From NCBI RefSeq assembly GCF_000374025.1, contig NZ_KB893186.1, forward strand, positions 80,366-144,365: a stretch of 64,000 nt of DNA. The letters run 5' to 3'. Shown one piece after another: positions 32,551 to 42,141 of this stretch (position 1 is the stretch's first letter; each line of letters opens with the position of its first letter). Position numbers and translations under genes: made by a program. Origin of the DNA: Spirosoma panaciterrae DSM 21099 (GTDB lineage: Bacteria > Bacteroidota > Bacteroidia > Cytophagales > Spirosomataceae). A model generated the notes under the pieces. That model was given only the letters and a program-made list of their open reading frames with translations. It made no database searches and was not told the origin of the DNA.

Positions 32551-35500
32551 ATGTCTGATCAGGTTGACCAACTGGCGGGACTGTACCGCCCCGAGTTTGA
32601 ACACGACAACTGCGGTATCGGCTTTGTGGCCCATATCAAAGGCCGCAAGTCACACCAGATTGTTTCGGATGCGCTCCAGATGCTTCGGCGGATGGAACAC
32701 CGGGGCGCTGTAGGCTCTGAGCCCAATTCTGGTGATGGAGCTGGATTGCTGATCCAGATTCCACATGAATTTTTCGTCGACGAAACCCGTAAACTGGGTG
32801 TACATCTTCCACCTGCTCTTGAGTATGGTGTAGGCATGGTATATTTCCCAAAAGACGTGTGGCTTCGCGAAGAATGTCGTGCAATCCTGAATCGGAAAAT
32901 GAAACGACTCGGCCTGGAACTGCTCTGCTATCGGGTTGTACCGGTCAACAACAGCGATCTGGGGAATGGCTCGCGCTCGGCAGAACCTCAGATGGAGCAG
33001 GTATTTATCAAACGTCCTTCCGACGTTACGAATGCCGATGATTTCGAGCGTAAACTGTATATTCTGCGGAATTACAGCACCCGGATCATCAATGAAACCA
33101 TTGCGGGTGTCGACCATTTCTATTTTTCGTCGTTATCCTGCCGGACCATTACGTATAAGGGTCAGCTAACAACCTTACAACTGGAGCCGTACTTCCCCGA
33201 TTTACAGAATGAGGAGGTTGTATCGGCTATCGGTGTCGTTCACTCTCGCTTTTCGACCAATACGTTCCCATCCTGGAAACTGGCTCAGCCCTTCCGTTAC
33301 ATTGCCCACAACGGGGAAATCAACACCGTAAAAGGCAACGTCAACTGGATGAAAGCGGCTGAAGGCCTGCTCGAATCTGCCAAGTTTACGAAAGAAGAGA
33401 TGGACATGTTGCTGCCCATCTGTGATCCTAAACAATCGGATTCGGCCAACCTCGACAATGCCATTGAGTTGCTGGTGATGAGTGGCCGTTCGCTCCCCCA
33501 TGTGATGATGATGCTTGTTCCTGAAGCCTGGGATGGCAACGAGCATATGGACCCTGTCCGGAAAGCATTCTACGAATTCCATGCTGCTCTGATTGAGCCC
33601 TGGGATGGTCCAGCCTCGATCTCCTTCACAGATGGCCGCATCGTAGGGGCTACGCTCGACCGGAATGGCCTTCGTCCATCGCGCTTCTGGGTCACCAACG
33701 AAGATGTCGTCATTATGGCATCGGAAGTGGGGGTGCTCGACATCGACCCGGCTACGGTCGTCTCTAAAGGTCGTTTGCAGCCTGGGAAAATGTTCCTGGT
33801 CGACATGGAGCAGGGTCGGATTGTATCGGACGAAGAAATTAAAGCCGACATCTGCTCCCGGCAACCTTATCAGCAATGGCTGGCCGACAATAAGATCAAA
33901 ATCCAGGACCTTGAAGCCCCCATCCGGTCGTATAATCCGTATGATCCGGCCAAACTGCTTCGGATGCAACAGGCTTTTGGCTTTACATCTGAAGACCTGC
34001 GGATGATCCTGGCACCGATGGTCGAAACAGGCAAAGAAGCCCTGGGTTCGATGGGCGTTGATGTGCCGCTGGCCGTGCTTTCGGAACAAAGCCAGCACAT
34101 GAGCCATTACTTCAAGCAGTTGTTCGCGCAGGTGACCAACCCGCCCATCGACTCAATCCGGGAGCGGGCGATCATGTCGCTCATCTCCTTTGTTGGCGCA
34201 ACGTATAACCTTCTGAGTGAGTCTCCTGAACACTGCCACCAGGTTGAGCTGGAACAACCTGTACTGACGACTAAAGAATTTGATAAACTCCGTTTTATCG
34301 ACCAACCGAAGTTTCAGGCGAAAACCATCAACTGCCTCTTTACGGTCGACGGTCTGGGGAAATCCCTCGAGCGGGCGCTGGAACGGATCTGTCGCTACGC
34401 CGAAGATGCCATTCAGGATGGGTATTCGATTCTAGTTCTCTCAGATCGGGCAATCGACTCCAACCATGCGCCCATTCCATCCCTGCTAGCTACCTCAGCC
34501 ATTCACCATCATCTGATTCGTCAGGGGCTGCGGGGTAAAGTGGGCATCGTCGTCGAAGCGGGCGATGTGTGGGAAACTCACCACATTGCTACCCTTATCG
34601 GGTATGGTGCTTCGGGTGTTAACCCTTATATGGCTTTCGAAACCATTGCCAGCATGAAAGAAAAAGGCTTGCTGGGTGTTGACTATGACCTCGACAAGCT
34701 GTATAAAAATTATGTAAAGGCCGTCAATGGCGAACTCCTGAAAATCTTCTCGAAGATGGGGATCTCAACCCTGCAATCGTATCAGGGCGCTATGATCTTC
34801 GAATGTCTGGGCCTGAATCAGGAGGTTGTAAGCCGTTACTTCACCGGCACCGTATCGCGGATTGGCGGTATGGGTCTGGATGAAATCGCTCGCGAGATTC
34901 AGGTGCGCCATTCAGTAGCGTTCCCAACAACACCAATGGTAACTCCACGTCTGGAAGTAGGCGGTATTTATCAGTGGAAGCAACGGGGTGAAAAGCACAT
35001 CTTTAACCCCGATACGATTCACCTGCTCCAGCAGGCAACCCGCAAGAACGATTACGGGATCTTCAAGAAGTACTCGAAGCTGATCGACGATCAAACCCAG
35101 AAAGCGATCACCATTCGGGGTTTGCTGAAGTTCAAGAAAGGCACCCCTGTTCCACTGGACGAGGTTGAACCCATCGAAAGTATTTTCAAACGGTTCGCTA
35201 CGGGTGCCATGTCGTTCGGGTCGATTTCGTGGGAAGCGCATACGACCCTGGCGATTGCGATGAATCGCATTGGCGGCAAAAGTAACTCCGGCGAAGGCGG
35301 TGAAGACGAACTTCGCTACAAGCCGCTCGAAAATGGCGATAGCATGAACTCGGCCATCAAACAGGTCGCTTCGGGACGCTTTGGCGTGACCAGCTATTAC
35401 CTGACCAACGCGCAGGAGTTACAGATCAAAATGGCGCAGGGTGCAAAACCGGGCGAAGGTGGTCAGCTACCAGGCTTCAAAGTCGATGACTGGATCGGGC

Positions 35501-37125
35501 GAACCCGTCACTCCACTCCTGGTGTTGGCCTGATTTCGCCACCTCCTCACCATGATATTTATTCGATTGAGGACTTGGCCCAGTTGATCTCCGACCTTAA
35601 AAATGCCAACCGGGCCGCTCGTATCAGCGTCAAACTGGTATCGGAAGCAGGCGTTGGTACCATTGCGGCTGGTGTTGCGAAAGCCCATGCTGACCACATC
35701 CTGATTTCGGGCCATGATGGGGGTACAGGAGCCTCTCCTCTGTCGTCGATTCGCCATGCGGGTTTGCCCTGGGAGCTGGGTCTGGCCGAAGCACATCAGA
35801 CCCTGGTGAAAAACAAATTGCGCGGACGGGTAACCGTACAGACCGATGGTCAGATTCGTACGGGTCGTGACCTGGCCGTAGCGGCTCTGCTCGGGGCTGA
35901 AGAATTTGGTGTAGCCACGGCTGCTCTGGTCGCTACGGGTTGCATCATGATGCGGAAATGCCACCTCAACACCTGTCCGGTTGGTGTGGCTACACAGAAT
36001 AAAGAGCTTCGGGCGCTATTCACCGGGAAGCCAGAGCATGTCGTGAACATGTTCACGTTCCTGGCGATGGAATTGCGCGAAATTATGGCTGAACTGGGCT
36101 TCCGTACCGTTAACGAAATGGTTGGTCAGGCGCAGATGCTGGAACTCCGTGACAACATGGCGCACTGGAAATACAAGAAAATCAATCTGGATGCGCTTCT
36201 ATATAAAGAGCCGACCACGCTGGAAGTAGCTCAGTATAAGCAGGAAGAACAAAATCACCACCTGGAGGAGGTACTCGACCGCAAACTGATTGACCTGGCG
36301 CAACCCGCGTTGACCTCGGCCGAATCGGTATATGGCGAATTTCCGGTACAGAACATCGACCGAAGCATTGGCACGATGCTCTCGAATGAAATTTCGAAAG
36401 TATACGGTGGCCCCGGCCTTCCCGAGAGTACAATTCATATCAAACTGCGTGGTACGGCGGGTCAAAGCTTTGGTGCCTTCAGCACAAGCGGTATCAAACT
36501 CGAACTCGAAGGCGACGCCAACGATTACTTTGGCAAAGGTCTGTGTGGTGCTCAACTGATTGTGTACCCCGACCGTACGGCTCAGTTCAAACCGGAAGAA
36601 AACAGCATCGTTGGTAACGTTTCGTTCTACGGCGCTACATCGGGCGAAGCCTTCATACGGGGTATGGCGGGCGAACGCTTCTGCGTACGTAACTCAGGAG
36701 CTAAAGTTGTGGTGGAAGGCGTTGGCGATCATGGTCTGGAATACATGACAGGCGGTCTGGCCATCATTCTGGGAAAAACCGGCCGTAACTTCGCAGCGGG
36801 TATGTCGGGCGGTGTAGCCTATGTCTGGGATCAGGACGGCACCTTTGCTTCGAAAGTAAATGGTGAAATGGTCAGTCTGGAAAGCCTGACCGAAGAAGAT
36901 CTGGGCATTGTTCGCGAATACGTCGATAAGCACTTCCAATATACGACCAGTAATGTAGCCCTGAATCTGATTCAGGATTGGGACAACCTGGTTGGTCAAT
37001 TTGTGAAGGTGATGCCTGGCGACTTCCGGCAGGCACTGGCTGGGCGCGGTATCTCACTGGCCGACCAGATTCGCGACAAAAATGTGGTTTATCAGGATAT
37101 TACCGTCGATGTGACGCACGGATAA
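32551..37125 (+). CDS. gltB: Glutamate synthase large subunit
   Basis: A 1524-residue protein of normal family length. An N-terminal propeptide of 20 residues precedes Cys21 (HDNCGIGFVAHIKG), the nucleophile of the Ntn-type glutaminase domain (about 21-430). The central domain follows, then the FMN-binding synthase barrel (TGAMSFGSISWEAH, GEGGEDELRY, GAKPGEGGQLPG, VKLVSEAGVG, ISGHDGGTGASP), the 3Fe-4S motif CIMMRKCHLNTCPVG and the C-terminal GXGXXG beta-helix (GTAGQSFGAFSTSG, GDHGLEYMTGG). It makes two glutamates from glutamine and 2-oxoglutarate, using electrons from GltD. gltD follows by 12 bp. Confidence 0.97.
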   Translation: MSDQVDQLAGLYRPEFEHDNCGIGFVAHIKGRKSHQIVSDALQMLRRMEHRGAVGSEPNSGDGAGLLIQIPHEFFVDETRKLGVHLPPALEYGVGMVYFPKDVWLREECRAILNRKMKRLGLELLCYRVVPVNNSDLGNGSRSAEPQMEQVFIKRPSDVTNADDFERKLYILRNYSTRIINETIAGVDHFYFSSLSCRTITYKGQLTTLQLEPYFPDLQNEEVVSAIGVVHSRFSTNTFPSWKLAQPFRYIAHNGEINTVKGNVNWMKAAEGLLESAKFTKEEMDMLLPICDPKQSDSANLDNAIELLVMSGRSLPHVMMMLVPEAWDGNEHMDPVRKAFYEFHAALIEPWDGPASISFTDGRIVGATLDRNGLRPSRFWVTNEDVVIMASEVGVLDIDPATVVSKGRLQPGKMFLVDMEQGRIVSDEEIKADICSRQPYQQWLADNKIKIQDLEAPIRSYNPYDPAKLLRMQQAFGFTSEDLRMILAPMVETGKEALGSMGVDVPLAVLSEQSQHMSHYFKQLFAQVTNPPIDSIRERAIMSLISFVGATYNLLSESPEHCHQVELEQPVLTTKEFDKLRFIDQPKFQAKTINCLFTVDGLGKSLERALERICRYAEDAIQDGYSILVLSDRAIDSNHAPIPSLLATSAIHHHLIRQGLRGKVGIVVEAGDVWETHHIATLIGYGASGVNPYMAFETIASMKEKGLLGVDYDLDKLYKNYVKAVNGELLKIFSKMGISTLQSYQGAMIFECLGLNQEVVSRYFTGTVSRIGGMGLDEIAREIQVRHSVAFPTTPMVTPRLEVGGIYQWKQRGEKHIFNPDTIHLLQQATRKNDYGIFKKYSKLIDDQTQKAITIRGLLKFKKGTPVPLDEVEPIESIFKRFATGAMSFGSISWEAHTTLAIAMNRIGGKSNSGEGGEDELRYKPLENGDSMNSAIKQVASGRFGVTSYYLTNAQELQIKMAQGAKPGEGGQLPGFKVDDWIGRTRHSTPGVGLISPPPHHDIYSIEDLAQLISDLKNANRAARISVKLVSEAGVGTIAAGVAKAHADHILISGHDGGTGASPLSSIRHAGLPWELGLAEAHQTLVKNKLRGRVTVQTDGQIRTGRDLAVAALLGAEEFGVATAALVATGCIMMRKCHLNTCPVGVATQNKELRALFTGKPEHVVNMFTFLAMELREIMAELGFRTVNEMVGQAQMLELRDNMAHWKYKKINLDALLYKEPTTLEVAQYKQEEQNHHLEEVLDRKLIDLAQPALTSAESVYGEFPVQNIDRSIGTMLSNEISKVYGGPGLPESTIHIKLRGTAGQSFGAFSTSGIKLELEGDANDYFGKGLCGAQLIVYPDRTAQFKPEENSIVGNVSFYGATSGEAFIRGMAGERFCVRNSGAKVVVEGVGDHGLEYMTGGLAIILGKTGRNFAAGMSGGVAYVWDQDGTFASKVNGEMVSLESLTEEDLGIVREYVDKHFQYTTSNVALNLIQDWDNLVGQFVKVMPGDFRQALAGRGISLADQIRDKNVVYQDITVDVTHG

Positions 37126-37137
37126 GAACGAAGTAAA

Positions 37138-38628
37138 ATGGGAAAACCTACCGGATTTTTAGAGTTTGCGCGTGAATTACCCAAAAAGCGCGCTGCACAG
37201 GATCGAGTACACGATTACAAAGAAATTGAAGTCCCTCACTCCGAACAGGATTCGCAACGGCAGGCTGCTCGCTGTATGGACTGTGGTACGCCTTTTTGTC
37301 ACAGTGGCTGTCCGTTGGGCAATATCATTCCTGAATTCAACGACGCTGTTTACGAGCAGAACTGGGCCTACGCCTATGAAATTTTAAGCTCGACTAATAA
37401 CTTCCCGGAATTTACAGGCCGCATCTGCCCGGCTCCGTGCGAAGCGTCGTGCGTATTGGGTATCAACAAACCACCCGTTGCCATCGAATTCATCGAAAAG
37501 TCGATTGCCGAGGTTGCCTTTGAGCGAGGCTATGTCACCCCAAAAACGCCTAAAGAGCGAACAGGCAAACAGGTTGCCGTTGTAGGCTCTGGCCCTGCTG
37601 GCTTAGCGGCTGCGGCTCAGTTGAACAAAGCAGGCCATACGGTAACCGTTTTTGAACGCGCTGACCAGATTGGCGGGCTGCTGCGATACGGTATTCCTGA
37701 TTTCAAACTCGAAAAGTGGACCATCGACCGTCGTATAGCGGTTATGGAAGCCGAAGGGGTTACATTTAAAACGGGAGTTAATGTAGGGGTTGATCTGAAA
37801 GCGAACGATCTGCTGAATGATTTCGACCTGATCATGCTCACCGGCGGCTCAACTGTGCCGCGCGATCTACCCATTAAAGGCCGTGAGCTGAAAGGTATTT
37901 ACCCGGCCATGGAATTCCTGAGCCAGCAAAATAAACGGGTAGCTGGCCGTCCGGTAGAAGTCGATCACCGTGGTGTTCAATATGGCGATGGCGACCTATT
38001 TGCCACTGATAAAAACGTGGTGGTCATCGGTGGTGGGGATACTGGTTCCGACTGTGTGGGTACGTCGAATCGGCACGGAGCCAAGAGCGTTACGCAAATT
38101 GAACTGATGCCGATGCCTCCGAAAGAGCGAGCCGAAAGTACGCCCTGGCCCAACTGGCCAATGATGCTGCGGACCAGCACTTCACACGAGGAAGGTTGCG
38201 ATCGGCACTGGTCGATCAATACGAAAGAGTTTATTGGCGATGAAAACGGTAACCTGAAAGCGCTTCGGATTGTAGACCTGACCTGGAAAAACGAAAATGG
38301 TCGGATGCAAATGGTCGAACTGCCAGGCTCGGAGCGCGATATTCCCTGCGAACTGGCGTTGCTTGCGGCTGGGTTCCTTCACCCACAACACAATGGACTG
38401 CTTGATGACCTCGGGCTTGAGTACGACGAGCGTGGAAACGTAAAAGCGCATAACTACCAGACAACGACAAATCCGAAAGTATTTGCTGCCGGCGATATGC
38501 GCCGTGGGCAATCGTTGGTCGTCTGGGCAATCTCTGAAGGCCGCGAGGCCGCTCGGCAGGCTGATAGTTACCTCATGGGTGATAGTCAGCTCGAAGCCAA
38601 AGCGGTATCGCTGGTCGCTGTTGAGTAA
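37138..38628 (+). CDS. gltD: Glutamate synthase small subunit (NADPH)
   Basis: A 496-residue flavoprotein. N-terminal Fe-S cysteines are in CMDCGTPFCHSGCPLGNIIP and CPAPCEASCVLGI. The FAD-binding motif VAVVGSGPAGLAAAAQLNKAG lies near residues 147-167 and the NADPH-binding VVVIGGGDTGSDCVG near 300. The C-terminal FAD contact is in FAAGDMRRGQSLVVWAISEG. It passes NADPH electrons to GltB for ammonia assimilation. It is co-transcribed with gltB and ends at a bidirectional terminator. Confidence 0.97.
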   Translation: MGKPTGFLEFARELPKKRAAQDRVHDYKEIEVPHSEQDSQRQAARCMDCGTPFCHSGCPLGNIIPEFNDAVYEQNWAYAYEILSSTNNFPEFTGRICPAPCEASCVLGINKPPVAIEFIEKSIAEVAFERGYVTPKTPKERTGKQVAVVGSGPAGLAAAAQLNKAGHTVTVFERADQIGGLLRYGIPDFKLEKWTIDRRIAVMEAEGVTFKTGVNVGVDLKANDLLNDFDLIMLTGGSTVPRDLPIKGRELKGIYPAMEFLSQQNKRVAGRPVEVDHRGVQYGDGDLFATDKNVVVIGGGDTGSDCVGTSNRHGAKSVTQIELMPMPPKERAESTPWPNWPMMLRTSTSHEEGCDRHWSINTKEFIGDENGNLKALRIVDLTWKNENGRMQMVELPGSERDIPCELALLAAGFLHPQHNGLLDDLGLEYDERGNVKAHNYQTTTNPKVFAAGDMRRGQSLVVWAISEGREAARQADSYLMGDSQLEAKAVSLVAVE

Positions 38629-38647
38629 TCTTCTCCTTTTAATAGCT

Positions 38648-38684
38648 AAAAAGGCTCACCATTAAAACGGTGAGCCTTTTTTTA
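38648..38684. terminator. Bidirectional rho-independent terminator (gltBD / DUF2461)
   Basis: AAAAAGGCTCACC (38648-38660) pairs with GGTGAGCCTTTTT (38669-38681) around an 8-nt loop, with T-runs on both strands. It separates gltD from the convergent DUF2461 gene. Confidence 0.93.
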
Positions 38685-38697
38685 TGATTGGAACAGC

Positions 38698-39408
38698 CTA
38701 TAACGTAATCGATTCTTCTTTTTCGTCGTAGAACAGGTAATTCAACAGGTCGCAATAGGGTTTGATAATGCGGCATCCCTTTACAATTTCATCGACGAAA
38801 TTGGGTTTAAGCACGTCTTTATCGGTATAGCGATGCATGAAGAAAAGCTCTTTCCGGCGTAACAGCTCAATTTCAGGGTGATCGGCCGAATAGCCTTTGG
38901 GCATGACTTTTAGGGTTTCGCCATGCGCTTCTGGAAAATAGGCTTTGAATTCAGGAGCTTCGATAATGTCTTTCAGTTCCTGGGCATTATAATCTACTTC
39001 CTGCCGGAATTTCGCCAGATTGGCGGGCGTTGGCTGCCACATCCCTGCCCCCAGAAACGACTGGTTATCAGGCTGGATATGCACATAATAATCGATACGT
39101 CCCGAATGCCGCCCTCCAGGCCCAATCGCAAACGCCAGATTGGATTTGTAAGGGGCTTTGTCTTTTGAAAAGCGGATGTCGCGGTTGATCCGAAATATGC
39201 AGTCTTTGGGCGATGTGTTTGCCAGCGGTTCAAAAGGGCTCAGTTCTGCCAGAACCCGTTCGGTAACGCCTACAAGCTCTGCTTTAGCCGCATCGTAGCG
39301 GCTGCGATTTTCCTGAAACCAGTCTCTGTTGTTATTTTGAACCAGTTCACGCATGAACTCCAGCGTGGCCGCTGTAAAGGTAGATTTTGATGCCGATTGC
39401 TTTGCCAT
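38698..39408 (-). CDS. DUF2461 domain-containing protein (TIGR02453 type)
   Basis: 236 residues from the ATG at 39408 (MAKQSASKSTFTAATLEFMR); a start at 39426 would add six residues. Family motifs: FMRELVQNNNRDWFQENRSR near the N-terminus, DCIFRINRDIRFSKDKAPYK in the centre and YYVHIQPDNQSFLGAGMWQP after it. The family is widespread, cytoplasmic and uncharacterised. A perfect -7 element in minus orientation (TACCTTTG, complement of 39416-39423) lies only 8 bp before the ATG, which would give a leaderless or nearly leaderless mRNA. Confidence 0.88.
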   Translation of the reverse strand: MAKQSASKSTFTAATLEFMRELVQNNNRDWFQENRSRYDAAKAELVGVTERVLAELSPFEPLANTSPKDCIFRINRDIRFSKDKAPYKSNLAFAIGPGGRHSGRIDYYVHIQPDNQSFLGAGMWQPTPANLAKFRQEVDYNAQELKDIIEAPEFKAYFPEAHGETLKVMPKGYSADHPEIELLRRKELFFMHRYTDKDVLKPNFVDEIVKGCRIIKPYCDLLNYLFYDEKEESITL

Positions 39409-39627
39409 AACTCGCCAAAGGTACAATAGAACCCTGATTTTTGTGCGTGCTGAAGCTCATTATATTTTAAGTAAAACATACTGATATGCCTGATGTATCA
39501 ACCCTAACCAACTCCCATACAGGTACTGTCATTCCGCTTTAATAGGATTCTGCATGTATTTGAGAGAATAATGCTGGCTTTTTTGTAAGATACCCACAAA
39601 ATTTGTTGTAAATCTCAGCTTATTTCT

Positions 39628-40011
39628 ATGAACCGTATCGATTGCACACCGGCTGCTACCCATGTTATTGACCAGTTAATAGCCCAGCACGGCCCGCTAA
39701 TGTTCCATCAGAGCGGTGGGTGCTGCGATGGCTCCTCACCCATGTGCTACCCCGTCGGTGATTTTATTATCGGCTCATCAGACGTATGGCTGGGTCAAAT
39801 TCATAATTGTGACTTCTGGATGTCGCAGGATCAATTTGAATACTGGCAACATACGCACCTGACCGTTGATGTAACGCCCGGACGCGGGGCCAGTTTCTCG
39901 CTGGAAATTCCAATGGGTGTCCGGTTCATCATCCGGTCACGATTATTTGAGCCCGAGGAGATGGCGAAGCTAACACCAGTACATATCGGTCCCTTCGAAG
40001 AAATACGCTAA
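39628..40011 (+). CDS. DUF779 domain-containing protein
   Basis: A 127-residue protein. The signature FHQSGGCCDGSSPMCYPVGDF (in part residues 26-45) with its three cysteines and the later WQHTHLTVDVTPGRGASFSL identify the DUF779 family. Homologues are often next to NAD-dependent aldehyde or alcohol dehydrogenases and are suspected metal-binding partners; no such dehydrogenase is adjacent here. Cytoplasmic. A DoxX-like gene follows 148 bp downstream on the same strand. Confidence 0.88.
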   Translation: MNRIDCTPAATHVIDQLIAQHGPLMFHQSGGCCDGSSPMCYPVGDFIIGSSDVWLGQIHNCDFWMSQDQFEYWQHTHLTVDVTPGRGASFSLEIPMGVRFIIRSRLFEPEEMAKLTPVHIGPFEEIR

Positions 40012-40159
40012 GGTTTGTTTACTACGAACGATCTACTTCCGGCCACAAAGTAAAATTAGATTAATCCACCAAAAAATAGAACTAATAGACTGACAGCCAG
40101 CTTGCTTTAACGGTATTCTATCTGTAGATTCGGTTCAGAATCACTAACCGCTTACAGAT

Positions 40160-40594
40160 ATGAACCTACTAACGCGCATCGAGCATTGGGGCGATAGCCA
40201 TCACCCCGCCTGGACCGACGCCCTACGGATTATGCTGGGCATTATCCTGATCCTGAAAGGAATCAGTTTTATTAGTGACACTACGTATCTGAACCAACTG
40301 GTCGGAGGGGTCCATTTTGGGCTTTTTCCGGTTATGGCCGTTCATTATGTTGCCTTTGCGCACCTGATGGGCGGCTTCCTGATCATGCTGGGGTGTTTGA
40401 CCCGTCTGATGTGCATCCTTCAACTGCCCATTCTGGTTGCGGCCGTTTTCTTCGTCAATATTCGTCAGGGATTTTCCCCCCTGAACTCTGAACTGTGGTT
40501 ATCGTTGATCGTACTGGGCCTTTTACTGGCCTTTACGGTGCTGGGGTCTGGGCGCTTTTCGATGGACGAGTACGTTAAACAACACGCCCATTGA
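40160..40594 (+). CDS. DoxX family membrane protein
   Basis: A 144-residue protein with four membrane segments (approximately 22-40, 55-78, 83-103 and 112-132). LRIMLGIILILKGISFISDT is the DoxX-type first helix, and MAVHYVAFAHLMGGFLIMLG carries the usual His and Gly residues of the second. DoxX-like proteins act with quinones or oxidoreductases in some bacteria; no specific function can be assigned. Its stop overlaps the possible TTG start of a small downstream frame. Confidence 0.82.
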   Translation: MNLLTRIEHWGDSHHPAWTDALRIMLGIILILKGISFISDTTYLNQLVGGVHFGLFPVMAVHYVAFAHLMGGFLIMLGCLTRLMCILQLPILVAAVFFVNIRQGFSPLNSELWLSLIVLGLLLAFTVLGSGRFSMDEYVKQHAH

Positions 40595-40821
40595 GACGTT
40601 ATTGGTTTGTTTATAAACCAATCAACGTTATTGCAGACAAAACCCTGGAAAAAGTAGAAAAGGAATACGAAGGCCAGCGCATTACCGGCAATCAGGATAA
40701 TGGCACTGGTCATGGGAGCAAAGGAAACGGCCGCAGTTCGGTATCACATAAAAGCTCATCAAAAGGCAGTAGCAGTGCTGGTGGCTCGACAGGCGGCAGC
40801 AAATCTGGGCGTAGCAAGTAA
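40591..40821 (+). CDS. Possible small Ser/Gly/Lys-rich protein with TTG start
   Basis: A 76-residue frame starting at a TTG that overlaps the DoxX stop (TTGA). N-terminal MRRYWFVYKPINVIADKTLE and EKVEKEYEGQ look protein-like; the C-terminal half is a Ser/Gly/Lys tail (SHKSSSKGSSSAGGSTGGSK) of disordered type. No ATG is available in frame and no family is recognised. The overlap suggests translational coupling, but this could also be a chance open frame. Confidence 0.4.
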   Translation: MRRYWFVYKPINVIADKTLEKVEKEYEGQRITGNQDNGTGHGSKGNGRSSVSHKSSSKGSSSAGGSTGGSKSGRSK

Positions 40822-40830
40822 GATCGGGAT

Positions 40831-40936
40831 TTAGCTGATTTATGGATTAGCTGGATTTTGCACTTAATCGCTTCAAAGAAGGGTTAAACAAAATCGGATT
40901 AATCTATAAATCAGCTAAAACCCGCCGGCCCGGCGG
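40831..40936. repeat. Inverted repeat and GC-rich palindrome downstream of the SPL-like gene
   Basis: TTAGCTGATTTATGGATTA (40831-40849) is complementary to 40900-40918 with one wobble. Next to the right arm is CCGCCGG-C-CCGGCGG (40922-40936), a 7-bp-arm palindrome ending 6 bp from the SPL-like stop. It probably forms the 3' end of both converging transcripts. Confidence 0.55.
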
Positions 40937-40942
40937 AGCGGT

Positions 40943-41995
40943 TTAGAATATATACCGGATCTGGCACCAGGGGATTTCTTCCTGAACGAGTCGCTCAAAA
41001 ATCTCGATCATTTTACGCTTCAACTGGTGCTGATAGCGAATATTCCAGCCACCAAACTGACTTACCTTACTCTCCTGTAATTCAGGCATCCACAGCAATT
41101 CTTCAGCCTTTGGGTTAATAGCCAGATTGGCCTGATGCTGCCATTGGTTATGGGTCAGAAAAATAACTTCACATTTAAGCTGTTGACGAACTTCCGGGCG
41201 TAGGGCAGCATCGAGTTGTCGAAACAGATCACGGTAATCATTTCGCCAGGCCTTTCGGTCGCCGTCGGGTCCGGCATAAACAATAACGGGTGAGAAATTG
41301 ACGTGTACTTCATAACCGGCGTCATAAAAATCATTGATGGCCGCGAGTCGTTTCTCAATACCATCGGTACGTACATCGACCAGTTTACTCACGTGAGCAG
41401 GCATCAAACTGAACCGTATTCTCACTTTTCGCTGTGGATCGACATTCAGCATTTCCCGATTCACAAACTTCGTCGCAAATGTTGCCTTAGCTCGTGGATG
41501 CGTCCTATAAAAATCGAATACCTGCTGAATACCATCCGTCAAATCATAGTCGACCGAGATATCCGAATTGCAGCCAATATCGTAGGTATAAAACAGATCG
41601 TCGGTTTGGTTTGGCACTTTGGGCCAGGGCAACGTGCTGATCTGCTCCTTGACTGAGGCCATGTTTTCGTCAATATTGGTGAAAAGCGTGATCGGATTCA
41701 CCGTTTTATGACGATCAACGTAGCAATACGTACAACCACCAAAGCAGCCGTTTGCCAAACTAGGCGCAATGTAATCGGCACTACGCCCGCTCCATTTAAT
41801 GTCCTGTGTTTTTAGCCGACCCAGCACCAGTACATTGGATTTAATCTTGAAATGATTCAGACCCAGGTCGGGCAGACGATTGTGCTGCTTCACTTCCAGA
41901 GTTTCCGCTTCAGGAAATTTAGCCAACACCGCTTTCCCCTGGCTATTCAGAGAATCGGTCGTATACAGGATCAATGAGGGATTAAAATCGGGCAT
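40943..41995 (-). CDS. Spore photoproduct lyase family radical SAM protein
   Basis: A 350-residue protein. The radical-SAM 4Fe-4S motif CFGGCTYC lies at residues 84-91 (Cys84, Cys88, Cys91), within LANGCFGGCTYCYVDRHKTV. Other SPL-family features are SDISVDYDLTDGIQQVFDFY, ATKFVNREMLNVDPQRKVRI, RFSLMPAHVSKLVDVRTDGI and YEVHVNFSPVIVYAGPDGDR. True SPL repairs the spore thymine dimer; this organism is not expected to sporulate, so the protein belongs to the widespread SPL-like branch of unknown substrate, possibly another DNA or nucleic-acid lesion. It is a single gene, 147 bp after modC on the same strand. Confidence 0.82.
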   Translation of the reverse strand: MPDFNPSLILYTTDSLNSQGKAVLAKFPEAETLEVKQHNRLPDLGLNHFKIKSNVLVLGRLKTQDIKWSGRSADYIAPSLANGCFGGCTYCYVDRHKTVNPITLFTNIDENMASVKEQISTLPWPKVPNQTDDLFYTYDIGCNSDISVDYDLTDGIQQVFDFYRTHPRAKATFATKFVNREMLNVDPQRKVRIRFSLMPAHVSKLVDVRTDGIEKRLAAINDFYDAGYEVHVNFSPVIVYAGPDGDRKAWRNDYRDLFRQLDAALRPEVRQQLKCEVIFLTHNQWQHQANLAINPKAEELLWMPELQESKVSQFGGWNIRYQHQLKRKMIEIFERLVQEEIPWCQIRYIF

Positions 41996-42141
41996 GAAAA
42001 TACGTTGAGGGTATATCTACTTAACGCGATAACCAGTTGCTTAGTTCATCACCATTCAGACATAAAACAACTGACTATCAAACAGTTGAAACCAAAAACA
42101 CCTAACTCAAAAATGCGTTTGCTATGCCCCAATCAATTGAA

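Noticed and set aside
33202..34107. 301-residue frame antisense to gltB
   Set aside because: It lies wholly within the conserved glutaminase and central domains of gltB; composition is His/Arg-rich as expected for an antisense shadow.
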